A stretch of 64,000 bases of DNA, from contig MU401583.1 in NCBI GenBank assembly GCA_022579005.1, positions 1-64,000 on the forward strand. The letters are read 5' to 3'. Shown here one piece after another: positions 37,665 to 47,700 of this stretch; the stretch's first letter is position 1, and each line of letters begins with the position of its first letter. This DNA comes from Poronia punctata. Taxonomy: Eukaryota; Ascomycota; Sordariomycetes; Xylariales; Xylariaceae. The notes under the pieces are model-generated. The model saw nothing but the letters and a program-made list of their open reading frames with translations, had not been told where the DNA came from and ran no database searches. Made by a program: the position numbers and the translations under genes.

Positions 37665-39531
37665 CTACACATATTTCAACTTCCTTGTAGCAAACACAGC
37701 TATAATAGCACTTAACGCCCCGATGAAAAGACAAACAGCCACACCGTTCGGTCCGTCGGTACTGTGCTGCTCGTCAGGGCTAGCGTTATGCGCCAGTTCG
37801 GGGCTCTTTCCGGGTTCTAGTATGCTAAACACGACAGTGGACAGCATAGTCCCTATGAACTGTGGAATCGTTGTATATATGTTAAGAATACCAAAATAAA
37901 CACCAGACAACTCCCCTGTGGAACTGGGCTTGGCCATCGGGTCATCTGGACCATTTTCGAGGTGCAGGAGGGAAGTCCGGGGAAGACCATTGGTATCCGA
38001 CATCTCGAGGGATGCATCGGATAGTCGCCGGTAAGACCCCCCAGCTGCAGAACTCAGTTTGTTCACTTCAACCCCAAGAAAGGCGTGTGGCGCCCAGGAG
38101 GCGATATTCCAAGGACTAAAACATCCGAGTTAGTTCAAATTGTCCCACTATCGAGTGGCAGGAGCCGAGCTTACAGTCCACAGATGCAAACGAGTACTGT
38201 TGCAAACTTGAAGCTTCTGGCAAAAGGGGCGAAAAGCATCGCAGTCGCGAATGTGGCATGCGCACACACCCAGGCAGTTAACAGGTCCGGTTTGTGTTTG
38301 TTGAGCTTGTCGACAAATGGCTTTAAACTTTGCGGTGGTCTGTGCGTATAGCTTTGATCATCTGGCGACTTGATAACGAGCGGGAGAACCCAAGACCCGA
38401 AAAAGGTGATGATCGAATAGATGATGAATGCCTTGCTACCTGCTCGGCCAACCTCGCCTAGCGCATCGCCAGACTGTTTCGCATCGTGGGGTGCATCGTA
38501 ACGGAAATACGTTTCACCAATCCAGGTGGTGCTGTAGAATAAGAAGGGGAACCACCCGATCCAAGCCCAAAACTGGGCCATGCAGATTGCACGGATACGG
38601 GGCGGGAGATGTACCATGGTCGTCCAAATGTGGTTCGCGACTTCATACAACCCCTCTTGCTTATTCGACGCTGACGATAGTAGCACTCTTTCGCTCACAG
38701 CCCAACATGTAGTAGCACAGGTCCCGACAAGACCAAGGGCTGCGAAAACAGTGAGCTGTTTGAATTGGGTCTCACCCAGCGACTTGCCAAATAGTGAAGG
38801 AAGGTCCACTGCCCCTGTCGCAAATGCAATTCCATGGCCTATCGCCGACATTCTACTTCCTACCAGTTTCACATCAGTACGGACACATTCCCGCCTTCTC
38901 CGGACACCACTTACCCCAGGCGGACCCAGTTTGTTGCTTTTCAATCGGGAGAGTGTCGACAACAAGACTCTTTGCCGCGCTCATCACTGTAATGCTGTCA
39001 GGCCAGGCTGCCGGCGCTTATCGAGCGAGCTGGACGGGTAAACGGACCTATATTGATGGAGAAATCCACGGCGTATATGGCTAACACAGCTGCAGTGACA
39101 GCGAGCTGCTGGGCCGCCTTCTTGTCCGTGATAAAGAAGCCAATAATATCCTCAGTGAACCCCAGGAGCAGGAGAAACAGGGCTGATATGATGGCTCCGG
39201 CCATTATGAAAGGCCTCCGACGCCCCCATTTCGATCTTGACTTGTCTGCGAGCGTACCGACTATGGGCTGGACAATAAGTCCGGATAAGGGGCCGGCGAT
39301 CCACACGAGGGAGGTTTTGCTTTTGGTCAGACCTAGCGAAAGGAGATACGGCGTGCAGTAGGTTTGTTCAACACCCCAGACAAATCTATAGGAACTGTTA
39401 GCGACCCAATCGAGTAGTGGTATGTCGACTTAGTTGGCCTACGTGACGCCAATTGTGCTCAAGGTCAGCAAAGCCATGCGAGAGGCTTCGGTACTGCCCT
39501 TTACCGAAGCCTGCCCTAGCCATCGTGACAT
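37665..39531 (-). CDS. SUT-like MFS sugar transporter (glycoside-pentoside-hexuronide/sucrose type)
   Basis: Predicted plasma-membrane H+/sugar symporter. Five exons on the minus strand: 39531-39443, 39385-39048, 38986-38915, 38859-38175 and 38115-37665, joined in phase to about 544 residues. Family marks are TRM-like EASRMALLTLSTIGVTFVWG in TM1, QTYCTPYLLSLGL, IAGPLSGLIVQPIVG in TM2, the SUT signature SRSKWGRRRPFI, VDTLPIEKQQTGSAW, and CGLPWNIASWAPHAFLGVE near the seventh to tenth helices. The last helix is followed directly by the stop. The loop before the last helices is polar and Ser-rich. The intron at 39047-38987 has a weak GTCCGT donor. The substrate (sucrose, maltose or another alpha-glucoside) cannot be read from sequence. 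It has no neighbouring glycosidase. Confidence 0.9.
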
Positions 39532-40936
39532 GGTGTAAAGAGAACTTGATGCGCGACGATCGCAAGTTCCTGTTCGATGCGGTCGGGGGTCGTGTATATA
39601 CTGCAAGGCGATGGAGCGGGCGGGTTTTCGGGTCCTCAAATATTCATAGGGTTTGTCTTCTTCCTATGTGTTTCCGCCTCTCTAGCAGCCCAATCCAGCC
39701 CATATGTCTGGTCAGGGTTCGATTCGAACCTGTGTTGAGAGTCGCGCGGACCAGGAATCGTGACAGTACCTGGACAGATAGGTGAAGTTGTTCATTTCGC
39801 AGCCTATCAGGGGTTCTGCAGGGGACCATATGTCGAGATCAAGTAACTGCTACAGAACACAGCCCCTTATCACTTGCTGGTGCTAATGTAACCTGTACGT
39901 AATGCTGCCGGTGCTGTGCCGCGGGTATCAAGAACCCTGCAACATTTAAATTGATCCACTGTAACTTCCACTTCTACACGTAGTGTGTCGAGACTCGAGA
40001 TGGGGTATTATTAGAACACGTACGCAATTGGGCGATGTACGTAGAAGTCTTATACTCGTAAGATAATTTAAACACAGTCATCAGAGGAGATTCCATTTGC
40101 ATTTACACACATAAAATTCCGGAAACAAAAGTAAAAATGCTACCTAGCACGTACACTAGGAATGTACTCGTACGTATACGTAAATATTTGAAGCGGAAGC
40201 CCGGCAATTAGTCAAGTTTCATCAGGTTAGATATGACCTTGAATGCGCTTGGGAGGGACGGCCCTCATGCCAAGAAGGTCGGGCACTATCTATACTCGTG
40301 CAGCTAGGAGGTAATTACAGGATCAACTCGAGGAGGTGGGCTATCAACTTACCACCCAACAGCCTGGTGCCGTACCCGGACGTGTAGGTGTATGTATTAG
40401 CTCCAATGATTGGCATCAGCCTTTAGGTACAAATGCGGGTAGGTACATCACTGCCCCACCACTGTGTAATCCCGTCCAAGAGAACTTTGAAGATGCCGAT
40501 TCAGGAACGTGGGGTTATGTATGAGCAAAAATACTACATAGTACTACGCCTATGAATCACATCTTGTAGATTAGTTGTTCACGATATCAAGCTTGTGCCC
40601 ATTATTTACCTCAACGGCTACATACCTTACATTGCTACAGTATCTACGTGCGGCATACAGGTATTCCGACCATTGGCTCGTTCATAGGCATCCTGCATAC
40701 ATACCAAAGCTCGCAGGCATTTGGCAACTCCCGTGTATCTGTGCTCATCCACGCCTTCCACCCTCTTGCATTCCAATTTCCTACCCTGGTTGTACACAAC
40801 AATCTAACTACCCAATACGTTGGCGTCACATATATTGCTGCATAGCCCTACCTTTCCCTGCCTCGTTGGACTGCTGAATAAAAAGCTATGGATTTGGTAA
40901 ATCAGTGCGTTACCCTCTTCTGTTTGCTCTGGCGAC
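39532..40936. promoter_or_regulatory. Divergent intergenic, sugar transporter / HIS1
   Basis: About 1.4 kb with both promoters. TACTCGTA/TACGAGTA-type words cluster here (about 40052, 40164-40175 and 40290). A GGTTCGATTCGAACC inverted repeat at about 39717-39731 is discussed under the rejected items. I saw no clear Gcn4-type site before HIS1. No gene supportable. Confidence 0.45.
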
Positions 40937-42103
40937 ATGGCGAGCGCGAGCTTCGAGAACAAAATAGCTAACATGGACTCCGTCGTTTCCAGTCTAGAGG
41001 GCAGACTACTGTTTGCCGTGCCAAAGAGTAAGCCCTGAATACTGTTAAAGAGATACGACTCTTCTGCTGATGCTCGGAACAGAGGGTCGACTCAACCAAG
41101 CCGCGCTCAACCTCCTCGAAGGTGCGGACATCCAGTTCAGAAGGGAAAACCGTCTCGATATCGCCCTCGTCAAGAACTTGCCTATCGCCTTGATCTTCCT
41201 GCCTGCCGCCGATATACCTACTTTTGTCGGGGAGGGACAGGTAGACCTGGGTATTACAGGGTGGGACCAAGTGCAAGAACACGATGCCGGGCTACGTGCT
41301 CTTTTCCGAGCCAGGAGGTTCTCGGGGGAGATAACCCCAGAAGAAGAGACTGTCCAGACCGGTAAAGGGTCCGGATGCGAGACTGTCCTAGAACTTGGAT
41401 TCGGCGGCTGTAAACTGCAGGTTCAAGTCCCTGTCAACGGAAGCTATCAATCACCCAAGGACCTGGTCGGTAAAAACATCGGTACCAGCTTCGTCCACCT
41501 GGCGCGCAAGTATTTTGCAAACCTCGAAATGGAAGCAGACGTCGCCAAGGAGCAGCCATCTTATCTCCCGGCAGAATCGCCAACAAAGTTACGAACGAAA
41601 ATAATCGAACTAAGCGGCAGTGTCGAAGCCGCTTGCGCTCTGGGCGTTGCTGACGGCATCGTCGATCTAGTTGGTAAGTCTAAGCGGTTGTGAATAAATG
41701 GCAGTAAAACGCTGACTGAAGCGTGTCAGAATCCGGGGAGACAATGAAGGCCGCTGGGCTGAAACCCATCGACACTGTCACCGAATCGAGTGCCATCTTA
41801 ATAAAGTCGCGCAAGCCTAGCAACCCGGAGTTGGTCGAGCTTATCGCCCAGCGCATACGCGGCGTCATTGCGGCTCAGAAACACGTACTCTGCCAATACA
41901 ACATCCGGAGAGATAGCCTCGTGGATGCGTGTAAAATTGCTCCTGGAAAGAGGGCGCCCACGGTCACCTCGCTCGAGGAAGATGGATGGGTTGCTGTCAG
42001 TGTGATGGTAGAGAAAAAGAGAATTGCACCAATCATGGACGAGTTAAGTAAGATCGGAGCGCATGATATTCTGGTTCTGGATATCAAGAATAGCCGCGAA
42101 TGA
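40937..42103 (+). CDS. HIS1: ATP phosphoribosyltransferase (first step of histidine synthesis)
   Basis: Condenses ATP with PRPP to phosphoribosyl-ATP, the first and feedback-regulated step of histidine synthesis. Exons 40937-41027, 41083-41673 and 41730-42103, in phase, about 351 residues, the long (HisG-L) form with a C-terminal ACT-like histidine-binding domain. Marks in order: LLFAVPKKGRLNQAAL, LDIALVKNLPIALIFLPAADIPTFVGEGQVDLGITGWDQV (seen in parts), KLQVQVPVNG, SGSVEAACALGVADGIVDLV, then ESGETMKAAGL across the second intron and APTVTSLEEDGWVAVSVMVE in the regulatory part. It is about 50 residues longer than yeast His1, with extra polar segments near residues 110-130 (RRFSGEITPEEETVQTGKGS) and 170-185. 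A second in-frame Met at residue 13 is the alternative start. Confidence 0.96.
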
Positions 42104-42734
42104 TATACTCGAATATTTGCTGGAATTGGGGAGTTGGAGTGACAGAAAATTGAGGCTATACAGGGTTGCATGGTTGCATAAATTCATAAGTTGGCTGTGC
42201 CGTCGTGCCAAGATTGTCGTTTTGGTTACAATACATACTACATACCTAGTACAGCCTCATCAAACGGACAGTTCCGACATGCATCGCCCAGTTAAGCGGG
42301 AACTATACTAAATCCATTGAATGTCGATTGAAAATCACCACCTTTTCAAATTTCCATGTTTGGCCACTGGAACTGGCCGGTAAGGTCGGGTTTCTACGTT
42401 GTGATAGTGGGGACCCCATCCATCTTGTTTACTCGTACACTTCAACATTTACGGCATATCAGTGTCTCTTGACCCGTCCGTGGACTCCATGCATACGTAA
42501 ATAATCGCCATCCTTTCCACATTGGACCCTGGCGATCTTGCAGGCAGATGCTATATATATATGCTAGGTATATCTACTCGTACTACCTACATTACCGACC
42601 AAATTTACCTTTCTTCAGTGTTTGACTTCTATAAACAAATATTCTAACGCGTATTCTCACTTGTAGGTCCTTACCACATATTCTGCCCCTCTATGATGCC
42701 ATTTCCAATATGTATATCTAACTCAAGTCAGACC
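42104..42734. other. Intergenic downstream of HIS1
   Basis: About 630 bp. It contains TATATATATATGC and CTACTCGTACTACCTAC at about 42552-42591. It presumably holds the promoter of the small membrane-protein gene. Nothing else recognised. Confidence 0.45.
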
Positions 42735-43500
42735 ATGAACTCTGCGATGGCGAAGACCAAAGCACCTCCAAGCTCAGAAAGCGAGAGAGTTCTGTGGCAG
42801 ACCAGAATCTACAATGTAAGTCCAGACACTCCAAAAACAATATCACGTATTTAGTTTGTCTTGTGTGTTTCCATATCCTACACATCACGAAAGCGCGGCC
42901 TCTGCACCCTACGAGGTCCTAGGTCTCCGAAGATCCGCTCATTCCGCATTGAAACCAGGGGCGGCGGGAAAACCATGAGCAAAAAAAAGGAAGGACAAAA
43001 TAACCAAGTGTCTACCTACCTTAACTAACCCGTACTTTTTTAATAAACAGACGATAATAACCCCCGTCAACTTCATCGTCTTCCTCGTCTCTCTTTACCT
43101 GGTAGACAACCACTATCGAGCGCAAAGGGAACACGACGGTCATGGCCACAGCAGTAATACTACGGGGAGGTCATGGCTACACCGAGCGGTTTACAAGAGA
43201 CGCCAGCAAGGCCAAGGCCAGGGCCAGAGTCAGGGAGTACCAGTGCAAGCTACCACCACAACAACCACCACCACTACTACTACTACTGTCCGAGTGGATA
43301 ATGCCGGGGAAGGGGAAAGGGAAGGGGCAGAGGAAGAGTGGTATTACCATTCCAAGCAGAAGAAGCTCTTCGAGATGGAGGCGGCAGATGCCTTTGCGAT
43401 GCGGAATCCGGTGCTCTGTGCGCTGGGCGTGTTTGTAGTTGCGTTTGGTTATTTGTTTTGGCGCGTGGTGTTGGGGCTTGTTGTCTGGTTGGGTTTCTGA
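42735..43500 (+). CDS. Small two-helix membrane protein with Thr tract
   Basis: Not recognised as a named family. Two exons, 42735-42815 and 43051-43500, in phase across a 235-bp intron (branch ACTAAC), 176 residues. After a polar N-terminus (MNSAMAKTKAPPSSESE), residues about 28-43 form a hydrophobic helix (TIITPVNFIVFLVSLYLV). It is followed by a His/Asn/Gln-rich loop, a run of about 12 threonines from an ACC/ACT repeat, an acidic stretch and the segment WYYHSKQKKLFEMEAADAFA. A second hydrophobic helix (LCALGVFVVAFGYLFWRVVLGLVVWLGF) ends the protein. The two-helix layout suggests an ER or other internal membrane protein; this is inference. The in-phase splice with good signals supports the gene. 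Confidence 0.7.
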
Positions 43501-44783
43501 CTAATAAGTTTGTAACCGAACCTACCTACCTTATCTAACCTAGGGCAGATATCTTATTACCTATGGGTGTCGGAAGGGGCGTTTGGCGTCTTGCTCTTGG
43601 GATGTAATTACGAGTTACCTACTTCCTACACATGGAGAGCCATTGAGTTTGTTAAATATGTATAGGGCAAGGTCCTAACCTAGTCTCTAGATGATAAGGT
43701 ATTGTCTTTAGCTAGAATACCTTGCGATTTTCGTGGCCGGTCTTTTCGTGCGTGTCTTAAAAGGGTGTTGAGTTATGAGATGGAACTCAACCCGGGCTGT
43801 CTGTCTAGTCCTACGTCTACTTGTAGGTCCCTATGATGGTGATATAAACTAGTATAAACTAGAATTGATAGACCAATCCAATACCATGAGTGTATAGGTA
43901 ATAAGATAGTATCTAGACTTTTGAAGAGGGCAAACGAGTTCCTCAAATGATTGCGATTCGAAACTGTAGGTAGGTATGTAGGTAGGTTGACGTCACTGAA
44001 AGGTAGTGATACAAGATGAGGTACAAGATTCACTAGTCTAGTGTCAGGCACTCAAATGAGCCAACCAGGACTTATTGGTCAAGTTTTCTCTTTGAAATAA
44101 AGAAGGAATGATGAAAAGAAAAAAAAGGACAGCACTCCATACAGGTTTACCAAAGCAGTCGATGAGTGTCTGGGCAGGAAATTTGAGCAGGCAGTGTCTT
44201 TACACCTACGCACGATAACTAACAGTCAAACACTTCATTTTCTATTTATTCCCTCCAGAGATCATCTTTGCCGCAATAACATTTTGTCCATATACCTACG
44301 AGTACCTCTTAACCATTGCACTAACCTAGAAGTTAGATCCCCCGGGAGATCCGTATGCATTCCAGCTGAGTAGGGAACTATTGTTTCTAATGAGTGTAAA
44401 ATGCCCGTTTCTGGCATATCGGCCGAAAAGCCATGCTTGGTCTTTGTCTCGCGGGGGGTTGAGACAGTTCTTCTGCAAACGAATATCCACGTGATATCAA
44501 CCGCAACCCCCCCTATAACTATCTATCTATCTCTGTTTTCAGCTGGTAATAGGAATGACATGAACAAAGACATGGGAAGTTTCCTTTGTTGTTGCAAACA
44601 TGTGTTATTTACAACATGAAGATATACTTACTTGGGCTTTTAGAATAATCTGTTGTATTGCCATGTTCTTCCTTCCCTTCCCCCCTTTTTCTTGTTTTTC
44701 TCTCTCCAGATTGTGACCACCACCGACAATAACAACAACAGCAACAACTTGTTCCTTGGCCGAATGCAGCAGCAGCAGCAAGT
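43501..44783. other. Intergenic upstream of the 1582-codon gene
   Basis: About 1.3 kb. ACCTACCTACC near 43520, GTAGGTAGGTATGTAGGTAGG at about 43968-43988, CCTACGAGTACC at about 44295 and CTATCTATCTATC at about 44520 are microsatellite-like. A CAG repeat (44766-44780) abuts the next start codon. No gene is supportable. Confidence 0.45.
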
Positions 44784-47700
44784 ATGGCATCCCATGTTGA
44801 CCTATACGTAGTCAACGAAATAAACTACCTAGCAAACCGGGGTTTCAAAGACTGCGAAACCAACTTTGAGAATCTTCTCATTTCGCACGGCGAACTGATC
44901 ACACCAGGAGCAGTCATATCGTCGACTTCTTTCAAGGCCCTGTTCGAAGAACATTATGAACCGAGTCTGACACACTATGTATTCCTGACGCAGAACTTGC
45001 GGGATATATGGGGTGAATACGACGTCTTGGTATCGCAAGGACAGGAAGTGGAAGAAGAGGAAGAGGAAGCATTGGAGCAACTCAAAGATACGGGCGATAT
45101 GGGGATCTTGGCTTTGAATAAATTCGAACGGCTATTAGATAGGATTGGGGATTTGATTGTCGATGTCACGCCAAGAGTAGGAGTCTATGAGAATGAAGAC
45201 TACGGCTGGTTAAAGAAGAAGTATGAGGATCTGGGCGAGAGACTGGGTGATCGTAGTGGTTTGTCTGGTCCTCCGAATTTGTCGAGTGTACGGCAGTGTG
45301 TGGAAAACGCCATGGTCGTCGCGACAAGCAACAACAACAACACCAAGAAAAGAAAACAGCAGCAGCAGCAGCACGACAATGATAACCCGATAACTACTGC
45401 GAAGAAGGCGAAGAAGACCCCCTCGGCCAATTGGTGGGGCCCAAACAATTCCAAACTCGCATCTAACCCCCGCTTCGAGATGTTAGCCAAGGGATTCAAA
45501 GCATATCTCGACTCACCCAAGCACGAGCCCGGTACGCGCGAGTATAAAGAAGATCTGGAGGATATGCTCAGCCAGTCTCTCGGCGCTCTAGGGCTTCCCG
45601 ATGATCTGGAAGTCTTGCGACTTTATCAGCAGGATTGGGATTTCCGCGATGTCGGTAGCGCGGCTAGAGCTCCGGCTTCTATCAATCCCGTCCTGGCAGA
45701 AGATCAAGTGCGCACCGGGTGGGGAGCTTCTTTTGGCATTAATGAGATTAAGCAAAGGCTTGGTGGGGGTCTTGCACCTGATGAACTCCCGCGTCAACCA
45801 GGGGCTGGGGCTGAGGCTGTGGCGATGTCGGCTTCGCTCAATGCTCAAAGATCTTTAAGTGCGGACGAGAAACGATTCCGGCTTCGCGGCGGAACAGCTA
45901 TTGCGTCTGAAGGTCTTCATCTTCGTGATCCGGAAAAGCTCTGGGAACAACTTCTCGAAGACTCGCATTACCCGGACCGAGTGTTCTACGAACGGGTACG
46001 AAGTGGACGACCACCCATGGTAGACGCAAGCCGGATGGGAAAGACGATTGGGAAATTCAAGCGAGTCATAGAATTGAAGCCCGACGAGAGATTATGGGAA
46101 AAGATCCAAACCGAAAAGAAACCGGAAACATTAAAGGCTTTGGCAGATAGACAGCTGGAGATCCTGAAAGACGAGCGAGAGAGCGCGATGGCGTTCATAT
46201 CAGAATGTGTCTTGCTTGACCAGCCGAAACTCAACGAGCCGAACGGGAAGAATAGGGAGAAATTCCGCTATGGCAAGTTGCGGAGCATGGATTTTGTCAG
46301 ACCGGTGGCCAACGCGTTTGCTGCTAGGATGACGCAGGTTTGTCGTCTGGCTATCTTCCATAAGCTGTACAAGGCCGGGGAGACGAGTCTGAGACAGTTG
46401 TTGACGGAACATGTGACGAATCTGGATGTCTGGGACGCGCATGAGTCGGTATGGTTGGAGTGGGAGAATTGTCGGTGGTTCGAGCTTAGAAGCGAGAATG
46501 AGCTGGCTGATCTCGAGGCTCGCTTCTTTGCCAGGGAGAAGCTGAGACAGGGTTGGCAGGATGAGAAGAAGAGGATCGAGGAGGTTATTGCTGTTGTTGA
46601 GGCGAAGCCCGGGGATTATACACTTGTGGATGGGGTGGTTACCACCGTCTCTGCCGTGCAAATCTCCTCTGGTGCGCTGGAAACAACAACAAAACAGTCC
46701 TTACCCGAAGTAGTCGAAATTGATGATGATGATGATGATGACGACGACAACGCAATGGATATCGACACAAACACCAACAAACTCGTACAAAAACGCCTAG
46801 AACTCTACAAAGACGAAGACAAAAAAGAGCTCGGATTCAAGCGCGCCGTCGCAGCCAAAGTCCTAGAATTCTACCAACAACAACGCGGACTCTACGCCAC
46901 GAAACTGCGCGAAGTCATCACGAAAAACAACTACCTCGACCCGAAAGACAGGGGTAACCAGTCGTTCCTGACGCGCAACAGCTGGGACATTATGGCTAAG
47001 CAACAAGTCCTTTGGTCCCTCGACACCGAGATCCACAACATGAAGCGGTCCATGGACCCCGATGCCGAGAACACGCACGGTAGGGGCGCCACACACAGGT
47101 GGGAGCTTCCCGAGAGTGAGGCTTTCCAGACATATGTGAGGTTCCCTCCGCCACCGTCCAAGTTGCCTCTTGGCGTCACTAGTCTTTCTCCTGGCCCCAT
47201 GCTGGGTGAACATCCTAGACCGGCGCATCCCCGTGTGCTTGTTGGTGTTGGGCCGCAGTTTGGAGAGCGGAGTTTTCGAGAGGAAGAAGGACAAGGTCTT
47301 GCTAAGCCTGCTTCCAAGGCCATCGGGTCTGGTCCAAAGCCCGGGGAGAAGTCTGGCGTAGAACAGAGAGATAGAGATAGGGGTGGTCCCAAACCTGGTC
47401 CTGAATCCGGATCTGAGGGTCCGCAGACATTGAAAGCAAGAGACCAAAGCACGCCACTGACCAAGGGGTTTTCCATCAGCACTGCCGCCACCGCCGCTGT
47501 TCCCACCCCCACCCCCACCGCACATGCGGCACATGCCAAAGTCCCATTACAGCCTCCATCATCAACCAAAGCCGGCGCAGACATCCCCCTCCAAATAGAC
47601 GACATACCCCGAGACTGGGAATCCCTGATGCAACTCCACCGCGACACATGGCAACAAAAGAAACCCACAGGAACCGCCCTCCTATCATGGGACGACTGGG

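Noticed and set aside
39700..39745. GGTTCGATTCGAACC as part of a tRNA
   Set aside because: The word is a self-complementary palindrome. Neither strand gives a T arm with a 5-bp stem plus an A box at the right distance.
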